The notes beneath the pieces were generated by a model. It saw only the letters and a list, made by a program, of their open reading frames with translations. It ran no database searches and was not told the DNA's origin. A stretch of 64,000 nt of DNA, taken from assembly GCA_037976565.1 (NCBI GenBank), contig CP137667.1:29750459-29814458 (forward strand). Direction: 5' to 3'. Position 1 is the stretch's first letter, and the number at the start of each line of letters is the position of its first letter. The translations under genes and the position numbers were made by a program. This DNA comes from Mesocentrotus franciscanus. Taxonomy: Eukaryota; Echinodermata; Echinoidea; Camarodonta; Strongylocentrotidae. Positions 12,420-23,369 of the stretch are shown here, one piece after another.

Positions 12420-12779
12420 TATATAGATGATACAAATAGTTAATCATCTGTGGCAAATGTGTATTACCGCCTTGCCAAATGTCGATTATGCCAGAAGATA
12501 AACTCTTATGCTTTATATCAACCGTGTTAAAACGATCTGAAAGGTAAATTAAGGTAGTGCCAGAAGTCCAACACTGATTTTTTACATTAACCATGTTGAC
12601 AAGATCACAAAGAATTTCAACAATTCAACTCTAGGTTAAATTCAATATCGCATTGTTTATCCCACTGAAATCATGTTCATATTACGTAATACGTCAGTGG
12701 CAGTAATGCTCGCACATTTCAATAAGTGATTGCCAAAGCCTATTGAAATTCCCTTTAAATTTAATCGGTTGATATTTTC

Positions 12780-13135
12780 TAAAAGTCTAATGCGATCGTG
12801 TTCTTTATACATGAAATTGTGGATACCATAAAATAGTTACGTATTTTTGTACGAAAGCCCCCAAAATCGGCTTCATGTAAAGCTTCATCAAGATCTCTAA
12901 CTTTTCCACCATCCTCTTTGCGTTTCCATTTCATTAACATTTCGAAATAAGCATCTTTTAATGATGATGCATTTTGCCTCCTGATATTGTCGTGTTCGGT
13001 ATACCCAACCCCTAAGTTAATGGTGACTTCTGTGTTAGGAGTTTGCATGAAGGCAACCTGCCAGTTCCATAAGTTCTTTCTCCGTGACAATTCAGTCCAA
13101 TATATGGGTAAATCACAGACCAAAACAAAATCCAT
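12780..13135 (-). CDS. Gene A, last exon: second death domain (DD2)
   Basis: The open frame reads as a death domain. It has a helix-1 Trp region (LWNWQV), then LGVGYTEHDNI, the hallmark helix with MLMKWKRK, and a C-terminal DLDEALHEADFGGF. It matches the damaged DD2 of gene B (LLQEWK...DLDVPLRKADLAGL). A stop follows after about 25 more residues, and ATTAAA near 12757-12762 could be the poly(A) signal. The true 5' border is uncertain: a weak phase-2 acceptor near the residues SRRKN would match the other DD exons, but the frame is open further up to 13135. The role would be recruiting cytoplasmic death-fold adaptors; that is from the family, not shown here. Confidence 0.6.
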
Positions 13136-15366
13136 ATTTACGTTGTTAATGATAATATAGTATTAAACAATATGATTTTAAAATTTGGTCTTATTTAACC
13201 GGTGTAATCACACGAGTATTAATGCTACGCTTCACGAGGGTCCTGCAGTGATGGGTCGAAAGGGACATATGCGTGCAGAACGCCGCCCAAATGCAGTCCT
13301 CCTACTTACACAACTTCGATGAAGAATGCAGGAGTACTTTGTACATGGAATAGTGCGTATATTTCCATATGCAGTTTATCGGATTATTTATTACTTACAT
13401 GAGCAGAAATGTTAGAATAAAAATAATTGGCCGCTTCTTATAAGCGTTTTGGTCAGTCAAGTATGACGCTTATCTCTTTATGGCACTGTAGAAAACACCA
13501 AGAATTTAGGTCCTACTCGTTTTAAGATTAAAGTTACACTGACTTTATTTTAAAAATCTCAATTTCAATAGATCAAAACACGAGTGACATCATGAATAAA
13601 GAACCAACCAGAAACATAACAAATGATAGTACAACATAATGGAGGAACCCAGGTGGGAGGAAGAACCAATAAACAGTATGAAAGGGTGATCATAAGGTGC
13701 TCTGAATATAAATGAGTACTAAACAATAGAACCTTGTGAAGTGGAAATGGAATGGAATTGACCAAGGTGTGGCAATGAGAGCGATGTGTGAAGATTGAAT
13801 GGGGAATGGAGGTCGGGAGTTGAAATGTAATTAGATGTAAAAGTGTAAATAGAGTATGGAAAACAAAATATAAATTGAACAAATACCTATGAGTTAAGTT
13901 ATTACCTTACATCACTATACATACATCAGGGCTAAACAATAACATACAACAACATAGTGGGCCACTTTAATTTATTGAAACAAAAAGCCTAATAATAAAA
14001 ACATATATTCCAAATATAGGTATCAACTTAAGTCCAATTTCATGATAGAATCCATTTATTTGTCCACCTACATGTTTATCTTTTTTTTTTTTTTAAGTAA
14101 TGAGTATGCTATAAGTCAGATTGATGTCACCTCTATTAGCAGTATATACGGTGGCAGATTAAGTACAGAGTTCAAAATAAGAAATAAATAACATAAACAG
14201 AGATTGGCTGGATATTACTAATAACTATTTCCTTGATAATACTTCTGTACTTTCATGCTATTATTTCTTTTCGTTTATTTGTTCGTTTAAAGTATGATGT
14301 CCAATTTGACTATTCACTTTCACCCCTTTTGATTAATATTTTGCAATTACTAGTACACTGATGAAAATATTCCAAACGGCGTATTTGATTCTCCCTTTGT
14401 AATTATATATTGATGATTAGAATACTCTATGAATTTTAAACGATTAATTTGTAACTTATTTCGATACTTTTTTATGTACTTGTATGTTGGTGAGGATCCA
14501 AATATTTCCTTATTTTTAATTAAAATTTATTTATGTATATATATGTTTTTTTCAAATACTGTGGCGAAATAGGGCCCCCTTCAAATAAATCGTAAAATAT
14601 CAAGTTAATACCAACAAGCTTGCACTGGCCACATTAGAATATGATGTGGAAGGGGTTTCTTTCGAGAGTTGTTTTGCGGCTACAAAAAAAATGATACAAA
14701 ACACGTAAATAATAGATAATTATACATACCTACATGCTTCATAGATAAATACACCCTCACAACATACACACGATAATATATTGATCATACAAACATATTG
14801 ACATGCGTTATCTAAAATAAACTTCTTTTTCCCCCTCCTGTTATCGCTTGCATTCCTTGGGGGTGTAGGAGATAATAATGTTTGACGGAAGACAAGATCA
14901 ATACACGCAGAAAATATATCTTCCATGTTGATGTTGATTTGGTATTACGACACTCTGATACCGTGACAAGTCGGGTAGACGTAATCGCATAAAACACAAA
15001 GTAATACATTTTCCTATAAGAAATGATATTATTATGCAAATCATTCGAATTTGTCTTCATTACCTGTTCCTAGATAGCATACATATTATGTTATGGTAAT
15101 AATGACCCCAGATATCCACATATTTTGTTTAAACATGAAGAGTCGCCATTATGGGTATTAATTAATAAAAATCAATTCCAAAGACACGGAGATGCTAAAA
15201 TAAATGACTAATTTTATTTTATTTTGGTGAATAATAATACCATAACATTCAAAAGCAACTATCTGTTATTCGTCTTTGTGGGTTTTACGAATTTAGTACA
15301 AACGACCTTTGTCAGCACGTATGCAGATTGTATAACTACGAACTGGTTCAAAGGAAGCCATCATAC
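13136..15366. other. Gene A intron between the two DD exons
   Basis: AT-rich with no supported exon. Part of it (about 14810-15060) is similar to 48080-48300 in gene B and marks the duplicated segment. A linker exon could be hidden here but I could not define one. Confidence 0.5.
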
Positions 15367-15668
15367 CTTCTTCAGGGAAGAATTCCTCTGCAAAGGGCAC
15401 CAAATCAGATGCAATCAGTGCTTTCACCAAATCTGGAATTTGTTTCAATCTACGGGTTTTTTTCTTCCAGGCAAACAGCATGGCGGAGGTCCCTTCGAAA
15501 CTGTCATTTTTCTTGTTCGCACTCATAAACATGTCGACTTCGTTTTGCCTAAATCCGAGATTTTGACCTAGCGTGAGTAAATTATTGACTACGGCCAACG
15601 CCTCTGCCAATTGGCTAAGTATTTCGTCTGATAAAGTGTCAGTGTTGGCGATTCCTTTTGCTCGATTT
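15367..15668 (-). CDS. Gene A death-domain exon (DD1)
   Basis: The exon is 302 nt with acceptor CTTTCAG and donor GTATGA, entering in phase 2 and leaving in phase 1. The frame is open throughout and encodes a full death domain: LSDEILSQLAEAL (helix 1), LGQNLGFRQNEVDMF (helices 2-3), MLFAWKKK with the hallmark Trp (helix 4), and PDLVKALIASDLVPFAEEF (helices 5-6). It fits the linker exon 17218-17161, which leaves in phase 2. A decayed paralogue lies at 49592-49766. It should act on the cytoplasmic side as a homotypic interaction module. Confidence 0.85.
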
Positions 15669-15834
15669 CTGAAAGAGTGAGATAAAAGTAAAATCCTGAT
15701 CGAAATTCACCGAAAACATGTAAATCTTCAACGTTATATCTATAAAAAAGAGACAATTGAATGACAATTACACGATTCTCAAAGCTATTGTTATTCGTAT
15801 TATGATCGTGCACAGCAAATACTCCGCCTCCTAT

Positions 15835-16116
15835 TACTACCACTACTACTACTATAGTTATTTGTTCTTCTACTACCGCTACTACTTCTACTAATCCCAT
15901 CACTACTAGAACTACTCCTACTACTCTCACTCCTCATATAATACTACTGCAACTTCAACAACTACTACTACTACTAATGCTACTACTTCTACCGCCACTA
16001 CTAATATTACTACTTCTACTACTACTACTACTATCACTAATACCAAGACAAATACTATTGTTATTACTTGTACTACTCTTTTTACTACTAAAACTACTAC
16101 TACTACTACTACTACC

Positions 16117-16169
<53 letters not shown>

Positions 16170-16310
16170 AATTAATACTACTAATTCTACTACGACTACC
16201 ACCACTACTATTTAAAGACTACTGTACTAATATATCTACTACTACTACTACTGCTACTACTACTACTACTACTTCTACTACCACTACCACCACTACTAGT
16301 AGTACAGCAA
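15835..16310. repeat. (TAC)n microsatellite, ~475 bp
   Basis: A long, slightly impure TAC/ACT array in the intron between the linker and DD1 exons of gene A. It creates poly-Val, poly-Leu and poly-Thr reading frames that are artefacts. Confidence 0.9.
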
Positions 16311-17160
16311 ACCCTGCTGCTACTGTTTCAGACCAAATGTATTGCGCAAGACACACTAATAACTTCAATCATCTTAACAAGAGCACTGTAATAGTAGGAC
16401 AACAACCTCTGCTGGAGATGTAAATATCATACCGTGATATCACTGTACCCATCCACAAATTAAAATGTATTCATTTATTCTCATACCGCACTTGGCAATG
16501 AGTTATATGAGCGCAAATTACAAATATTAAATAAATATACATTGACCCTGATTTTCATCGCCTTTGGAATATTATACTGAAGAAAATACGTAACTCTTTA
16601 CAAAAAGCTGTCTTTGTTCACTGAGTAAATGCACTTCAAATCCCCTTGGGAACCAATGACATTGTGTTTCTATTATAGTTTAGAAGTAAAGGAGGTGTAA
16701 TTGAACCCCCACCATAGAGATCCCCAAGTACAACTCTAGAGCACTCACTCACTAAAAAATATGGAGATCTATTTTATTTCAGTCGCATATATCCATTTAA
16801 ATCGAGGAAATATATTACAGAAACGAGTTTAAGCCATGACCGCACAGTAAACGTCCTCTTTAATACATTTATAATATAGGATATCTAGGAACCCCTATCC
16901 CCTTCCCCATATACACGTATGAACACCAAACCCAACTTGACGTGGATATAAGTGTTGGCAAATCTGCCCTTTTCTCCGGCTTATATATGTATATAAAATA
17001 TATTGTTATGCTTATCTTATGTGTGTATGTCTGTGTGTTGTTGCGCCCACATGGTACTTTTTTGCGATAAATTTTATATTGGAAATTATGAAGAAATATC
17101 CCCTTAATGGAAAAGGCGTACGATGCATTTTTGACTATTTTGTATATGCAAACACTGTAC

Positions 17161-17218
17161 CTGTTCAAGCTCTCCCCCTGTGTCACGGTAGACGATGAAA
17201 GCAAGGTTGAGTTATCAA
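17161..17218 (-). CDS. Gene A Ser/Thr-rich linker exon
   Basis: This 58-nt exon has a strong acceptor (pyrimidine tract ending CCACAG) and donor GTACAG, phase 1 to 2. It encodes VDNSTLLSSSTVTQGESLNR. It is a paralogue of the linker at 29621-29555 (GPSSSTLSAATSTNR), which has the same phases. The phase-2 exit fits the following DD exon exactly. It would form a flexible cytoplasmic spacer ahead of the death domain. Confidence 0.65.
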
Positions 17219-17429
17219 CTGTGGAAAGAGAGAGAGATAGGTTTTTGTGTCATATTAACCGAAACCTGGACCCTGTTCCATAAAGTGTTTGTATCAAGTG
17301 TACAAGTAACAATTACTGTTATAAGCAACTGGAATCGTTGTAATTAATTGACTGTAACCAAATTTGTTTAAGAAATGTTACACTTGTTGTTGAAAGCAAG
17401 TATAATGAAACAAGGCCCATGTATGTCAA

Positions 17430-17580
17430 ACGTACATAATAATAATAATATTGGTTTCTTATATAGCGCACGTATCGACCTTGCAAGGTCCTCAAGGCGC
17501 TCCAACATGACCCGGCTATGCTAGGCTACATGGTCAAAAGATAACGAAAAATCACTATTTAAAATGAATGCTTAATGATA
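17430..17580 (-). mobile_element. 3' tail of a CR1/L2-type retroelement or its SINE
   Basis: Read on the minus strand the segment ends with GCGCTATATAAG-like sequence and a TTATTATTATTA tail. CTCAAGGCGCT is also found in the CR1/L2-like copy at 31088-31805. Confidence 0.5.
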
Positions 17581-18291
17581 TTTATGCCTATTCATACCGA
17601 GTTTAAAATGTGACTGGATCAAGGAACTAATTTTGTCTTCTTCTTACTACAGATTCATGTATGCTGACAAATGATGGATCGTTTGTTAATGTGTTAATGT
17701 TGTGTTTTACATTCATTTTTTACGAATGACGGTTTCGAATTTAAAGACGAAGGTAATGAAGAAAGATGTTTATATTGTTGTCTTATATTCCATTTATTAA
17801 ACATGATAGATGGTCTTTACGATTTTCATTTTTGGAAAATGCAAGAAGAGCGATCAGGTAATATGATTGAAGGCCGAACATGATCTGACGGGTTTTAGCC
17901 TAGTTATAGACCAAAATAGCATTACAAACAATTAAGATATTGTTGCTAAGGTTGTACATATAACTGTCGAATTAAAAAAAATATTATATATTTCTATATA
18001 TTTATATAACATCCAAGAGGATATGCTTTCACCATAATGCCATAATGATGAATTTATTCTAAACAAAGTCTTAACTATTCCATCATGCCGATTGTACGAC
18101 ATACATGTACGATCCAGTGGCCATTCCTGTCATGTCAGTTTCAAACCACACCCTTGACCTAAACATAACCCTCACTATCAGAAAACCGATCCATCTGAAA
18201 ACCATTGAAAGTCAAGTCCAAACTCCCTTTCTGACTAAATAAATCCCGGAGCAAACGTCGGGCCATTTTTAGAGTAATGTATAACACATAC

Positions 18292-18348
18292 CTGGATTGA
18301 GTTCGGGCTCCTTCCTTTTCTTTTTGTCCTTTCTGAAGGCGCATCGAC
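18292..18348 (-). CDS. Gene A juxtamembrane exon (tentative)
   Basis: A 57-nt exon with acceptor TTGAAG and donor GTATGT, phase 1 to 1. It would encode a short, very basic stretch (RCAFRKDKKKRKEPELNP), as expected just inside the membrane after the TM exon. Gene B has an exon of identical length and phases at 47155-47099 but with a different, acidic sequence. Support is splice sites, phase and charge only. Confidence 0.45.
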
Positions 18349-18689
18349 CTTCAACACAAATGTAAACCTTAGCATTATTTTTATATTTGTATTGCATCTA
18401 CAAATTCAGGTTAGTTTTGTGATTAAAAACGTAAAGAAAAACACATGTAGGCACACTTTTTCTTAATTTCACAAATAACTGTTTCCCGTCTCTATATATC
18501 AAAATAGCAGAAGAGGGAATACCCTGAAATGCTATTTAAAAAAAAGGAATGGACAAAGATCTAGATATAAAGATTTACCCAATACAGGTTCGTTTAGATA
18601 TAAAGAGGTAAACCGCCACAGAAAAAAAGTGTAAAACTCCGCTGCATGTTCTTTTTAAATGTAAATGAATGGCAACTGCGCGCAACATA

Positions 18690-19015
18690 CGTCTGAAAAC
18701 TACCCCAAAGGACAATAACCATCCGGAAGATTTCCCCCAACGGACAACCATCCCCGAAGGGGGTAATTGTCCAAGGGGGGTAATTTTCAGGGGGAATTGT
18801 CATGGGGGGTGGTTGTCCTTGGGGGTAATTTGCTGGTGTTTATTTCATTGGGGTTGTTGTCATTGGGGGTGGGGTTTCCGGGGAGTATTGCCCTTGAGGG
18901 GTAGTTGCCCTTTGGGGTTTATTTTCCGGGTATAATTTTTTTGGCGGGTTATTGTCGTTAGGGGGTAGTTTTCCGGTGGTGATTGTCCAGGGGTTAATTG
19001 TCATGATACGAATGA
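18690..19015. repeat. G-rich degenerate minisatellite
   Basis: Many variants of a 15-20 bp unit of the form GGGGGTAATTGTCCTTG, with runs of 4-6 G on the plus strand and the complementary form at the left edge. It lies in the gene A intron after the TM exon. The regular G-runs could fold into quadruplexes. Confidence 0.75.
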
Positions 19016-19250
19016 GGCCTAATGGGTAACAAATTGGAACATGCTTATTGTTTTGGTGAAATCTTACACAATATAGGTTAAAACTCCCCCAATGTTGGGT
19101 CGGATTTTACAAACAAAAAGCATGTTCCCTTTTTACCAAACTAAATTATTTTAAATTGCAATACTCCGTCCTTTTTTAATATTTTCGAAAATTATGATTA
19201 TGTTTTAGAGTAGGAAAATAATGATCGTCATATTTCGAATACAAACTTGC

Positions 19251-19370
19251 CTCGTGTTTTCAAGCGATAAATGAAAAGGGTGATGATGATCGCCAGGGAG
19301 ACAACAATGCCTATTGTTGTCCCGGCGATTAGATATGTCCTCATTTCGTTTTCTGGTGTGTCCGTAACAT
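19251..19370 (-). CDS. Gene A transmembrane exon
   Basis: The exon is 120 nt, phase 1 to 1, acceptor CCTTAG. It encodes a short stalk (VTDTPENEM), a hydrophobic helix (LIAGTTIGIVVSLAIIITLF) and a basic stop-transfer (YRLKTRG). It is homologous to the TM exon of gene B in length, position and the IAG-T-IGI motif. The donor is GC, in the strong context GAG|GCAAGT, rather than GT. It anchors the receptor with the Ig domains outside. Confidence 0.75.
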
Positions 19371-20114
19371 CTAAGGAAGGACGAAAAGTTAAGGAAAAAA
19401 ATAATAATTATAGAAGGAGGATTTAAGGTAATTAGGATGACCATGTTAGTGTTATCTTCTGAAGGGATCTCTTCAACATATCACGGATTAACAACAATAA
19501 TAATGATGATAGTAGTAATAATGACAATAATAATTATACTAACGAACTTAATCAGACTTTAAAGCGGAAATAGAACGGGAAGTCCCCTTTTGTGCTCAAC
19601 AATATAACTTTAAAAATATACCATTACAAGCCTGAGTATTTTTATAGATCAATTCCGATATCAAATAAAAAGATAATGTGTGTTGATATGATATTAATAA
19701 CATAACGTTCAAACATTAAGGTCACTTAATTATTGAATTTATTATTATCAAAATAAGACTAATATGGAAGCTTAAGTGTGTCCTTCTAATATGAAGATAC
19801 AATAGCATGTTTTTCTCCATTTAGTGAATATAGCAATAAAAAAATGTTCTTTCTGTGCCATATTTATCGCGAGATACATTGTTTCCAGTGCAAGATGAAC
19901 ATATACCAGTATTAATATGGTTGCCATTGGGATATTCATCACCAGAAATGGCTAATTTTGCAATGCCATTGTGTTGCACAAAGCAGTGCTTACGTCAATT
20001 GGTTTTATTTTTTTTGTGCGAAATTGCATGTGGTGCAAACGAGGGACCGTGCAGAGAGGCGAATATTGAAACCAAAGTGTTAATAAATTATTATCAAAAT
20101 TGTATAATACATAC

Positions 20115-20448
20115 GTGCGGGTGGTATGATCCATGCTTCAACTGATACGGCTGTGTTCTCTCTGCCATTAGCCGAAAGATATGTGGCGTTACAGGTAAAG
20201 TTTCCTGTTTCAGACACCTGAATCTGTCGTATGATATCAGTGGTTCCGTCATCGTTCTGCGTAACGTCATAAATAGATGAGAAATGTTTTTCCATTCTGA
20301 TACCAAATGAGTTCAGTATCTTCAACAGGATAAACGTTGGGTAGTGTGCAGGTAAGGGTAAAGGATTGGTTGGCGTGAATGCTGCAAGATGAAGACTCAC
20401 CAGCCCCAGTGCAAGGTGAAATCACCGGAAGCGTATCAGGGCGAAGAC
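20115..20448 (-). pseudogene. Gene A second Ig domain exon, frameshifted
   Basis: The exon aligns along its length with Ig2 of gene B (51944-51612), sharing LRPDTLPVISPCTGA at the start and NDDGTTDI and VSETGNFTCNATYLS near the end. It is 334 nt rather than 333: one extra A in the run at 20287-20291 shifts the frame in the middle of the domain and brings a stop about 20 bp later. Both Ig cysteines are still encoded, in different frames. The acceptor has lost its pyrimidine tract to an ATT microsatellite (TTATTAAG). Unless this is a sequencing error, gene A cannot make a full receptor. Confidence 0.75.
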
Positions 20449-20449
20449 C

Positions 20450-20715
20450 TTAATAATAATAAAAATGATAATAATAATAGCATTATTGTCAATAATAATA
20501 ATAGTATTGTCAATAATAATACCAGTGTTATCAATTACACTCATTATAATACAAATAATAATAATAACAATAACAAAACCAGCAACAATGATTATGATAA
20601 TAGTTCTGATGATAATTAGAATTATAGTAATAATAATAATAATAACATTTTTGTATTATTATTGTTATTATTATCATTATTGTCATTGTTATTATATATC
20701 TATTATTACCATAAT
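20450..20715. repeat. (AAT)n/(ATT)n microsatellite cluster
   Basis: Imperfect AAT repeats on the plus strand turn into ATT repeats, partly palindromic. They directly abut the Ig2 exon acceptor of gene A. A similar array abuts the same exon in gene B (51990-52110). Confidence 0.85.
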
Positions 20716-21030
20716 TTTGTAATAAACCCAGGGTAGCCACATGAGTGTCTTTACTGTTCCTCCTGCAGGTCCTGCAATAATTAACAAAGAATTAATACAA
20801 CTGAGTCCAGATGTCAATGGGTATATGGCAATCGATTGTGATATAATAATTGTAGAATAACAGCTATAGTGCTGAATAGGCTTCCTGGGTAGACAAAAGT
20901 GTTAATATTCTTATTAAAACTGTGTTTGTTTTGTTGTTCTAGGTTTTACGTGAAAGTTTGACTGTTCTATAAACAATATCATAATCTATACCTTTTCAGG
21001 GCCGTCAAAGAGATCAGAAAAGAAATTTAC

Positions 21031-21393
21031 TGACAACATTGAGCTTGGTCTTGATATTGGGCATTGTCGTTTGCTTTAGCCCGTCCACGACACAGTGATA
21101 GGTCCCCTCATCAGCCACAGTAATTCCTTTCAGGATGAGCGTCGAATAGTCGTCTTGCAAACTTGCTCGATTTGCATATTCTGCTTCTATAGTAAAGTCC
21201 CCCTCTGTAAAGATCAAAATATTCTGACGCCTATTACTATGGCTGTAGTTACTGTACCATAAGATGTAACGTAACGTGCCTTCTCCAAAGGGACATGGTA
21301 TGTTAACAGTGTCACCGATCGTCGTGGAAAGTTCTGGAGTGGTTTCGGAGACGATGACTGCAGCCCATGTCAGTAAAGTCATAACGAGGAAAG
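21031..21393 (-). CDS. Gene A V-type Ig exon
   Basis: The exon is 363 nt, phase 1 to 1, acceptor CAACACAG and donor GTAAAT. It starts with a hydrophobic stretch (FLVMTLLTWAAVIVS) that looks like the core and end of a signal peptide, then a V-set Ig fold: first Cys in IPCPF (exon residue 33), core Trp in ILWYSN (45), then LILKGITVADEGTYHC with the second Cys (about 97). The phase-1 acceptor requires an upstream exon supplying the start codon. The repeated first exons elsewhere have that phase. Gene A's own first-exon unit is disrupted. Closest relative in the window is 53351-52995. Confidence 0.85.
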
Positions 21394-21644
21394 CTGTGTT
21401 GATAAGGCAGAAATAATGAACTAAACATGTATTTTTTGATCAAAATATCTGTACAGACACTTTATTGAACAAAAATGTTTATACCCTGCTGGCATAGCGT
21501 GCGATGAGCAGAATGTGAGGGTGTGGGTGCGGTCGGTGAAAAGGTTTGTGAGAGCGTTTAATTTGTTGTTATCCTCTCTCACTTTCTCTTTCTTTTGCTC
21601 TCACTTTCTCTCTCCCCCTATTTCTTGTCTCACACCAAACTTAA

Positions 21645-21975
21645 ATGTATAATGACAATAACGACATTCTGGTTGTATATAGCACTTTATATATCGACGG
21701 TGCCCCTACGCCATTTACAGATATATATTTTCCCTGTCATTTGCCACTCTCTTGGGTGCATCCAAGCCAGTCGCCATTTCATAGCCGCTCACAACGGGAA
21801 GCAAATTTTATTGACTTTCGAATCTTACTGGTACTTATTTAAAACCTGGGTGGAGAGTGGCAACTGTGGATTAATGCCTTGCCGAAGGATAATAGTGCCA
21901 TGTTGGGATTCCAACTCTCAACTCTTGGATTGAGAGTCAGGTGAATGAACTATTATACCACGACACATCCACACA
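21645..21975 (-). mobile_element. tRNA-derived SINE upstream of gene A
   Basis: On the minus strand a tRNA-like head (GTCGTGGTATAATAGTTCAT, B-box-like GTTGGAATCCC) runs into a body and a tail ending in GTGCTATATACAACC. A relative lies at the same place upstream of gene B (53590-53930), so the insertion predates the duplication. Confidence 0.7.
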
Positions 21976-22055
21976 GATGAATGTATCATTTACAAAAGTG
22001 GCTACAAAACAATTTTATGCCACATGATTTAGCGAATCTCCTTGTCAATTCCTAA

Positions 22056-22986
22056 TGCCCGCGTCACACTGTCCCGAAGTTGACACCAGATGGACACACG
22101 AATATGTAATTTTGAATTTCGCACGAAGATGGCCCCGAACTTGGTTAAAAGCCAATCAACAGCCGAAGCAAGTACGATGCATAGAGAAGGTCACACGATG
22201 ACACCCGAACCACACACGAAGGCAACACGAAGATGTGATTTTTATTAAGTAGTTCACCCGCAGACCACACGAAGGCCACACGATGGCTACACGACGTCGT
22301 ATTGTGAGTACGATGTGTTCGAACTAGATCACGAAGGCGTCAGGTGACCTCCCGATGGTATGAAACCTTCGGCCGACCGTGGGAAATTCAATTGCTGATA
22401 GGAGATTATTGATGCTCTGAGTAGGGGCTGCGGAGCGACTTCCAAAGTGGGGGGACCAACAAAAAGGGCACTTTCTGGAGAAAAAAACTATTCGGCTGTC
22501 TTCGCCGACACCGTGTTCCCATCTCGATGTCATCGTACTATAATACGATGGCTACACGACGGCATTGCGAGGGCTTCACGTATTTGTGTTGCATTCCCCA
22601 GACGATCGGGCAGCTTTTTGTTTCCTTCGTATTGTCTTCGTGAGGCGAAAATGCCCGATGGCACCGATGATCACACGAAGTAAAGACGAAGATGACACGA
22701 TTTGACAAGATGCCCTCACGATGGCCTTACGAAGGGCAACATGGACACACGAATTCAACACGAAAAGGAACCTTCGTAAGGTCTTCTGGCAATTCTTTGG
22801 CTTGCCAAAGATTTCGCCACCGCTCACGAAGTTGCTGCCGGAGCCTGAAAAATCCATCGGCGGTCATACGATGGCTTAAGATGCCATCACGAATGGCCCG
22901 ATGTCTTTACGATCACAGCCGAATTTGAATATTTCCTTCATCGTGTGTCCATCTTATGTCAAATTCAGGACAGTGTGACGCGGGCA
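22056..22986. mobile_element. Harbinger-like MITE, 931 bp
   Basis: The terminal inverted repeats are TGCCCGCGTCACACTGTCC and its complement, flanked by TAA on both sides (22053-22055, 22987-22989), as in PIF/Harbinger elements. The interior is full of short repeats of the type CACACGAAGGCC and CACACGATGGC in both orientations. All internal ORFs are by-products of these. CAATTCC also occurs on both sides, so a longer duplication cannot be fully excluded. Confidence 0.85.
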
Positions 22987-22989
22987 TAA

Positions 22990-23365
22990 CAATTCCTGGT
23001 AAATAAACTATACCTTAAACGGAATAATGTGTGATAAGTCGAAGCTACAGACGTTTCACGGAATCATTCATTTATTTTCCACTTGTTATAGATGTGTATA
23101 TATAAATATAAATACATATATACAATAGCCCGTTCACCCATGAATAATTATTATTGTATTAGTTAAAGTTATATTGTGAGCGTATTTGTACCCAGGCTGT
23201 AGAGTAATCATGTACTTTTAGGAATGTTATCAGTTGCCTGATGATCGCTTGTAAGGCGTGACACTCAAAGTAGCAACCATGTTCAATTAGTCTGCCTTAT
23301 TCAATATAAATAAATATATATTTATATAATGCGCCTATACTTTCTTTCTCTCTCTGTCTATCTGT
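22990..23365 (-). repeat. Truncated first-exon unit upstream of gene A
   Basis: It matches the units at 860-1000 and 56480-56830 (TCGAAGCTACAGACGTTTCA and the TA- and CT-rich stretch after it) and stops at a CT tract. The exon-bearing remainder of the unit is missing: retroelement DNA follows, and the unit resumes only at about 28775. Confidence 0.7.
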
Positions 23366-23369
23366 CAAA

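Noticed and set aside
15589..16423. Poly-Val, poly-Leu and poly-Thr ORFs on both strands
   Set aside because: They are frames across the (TAC)n microsatellite.
17268..17420. Possible MITE with weak inverted ends (CCCTGTTCCATAAAGTG / CAAGGCCC)
   Set aside because: Too many mismatches and no target duplication; kept out of the feature list.
22324..22928. Several 70-90 codon ORFs in both strands
   Set aside because: All lie inside the Harbinger-like MITE and arise from its short repeats.
22046..22996. 7-8 bp duplication CAATTCC(T) at the 22056 MITE
   Set aside because: The TAA duplication fits the other three related elements better and leaves symmetric ends; the longer match is probably chance.
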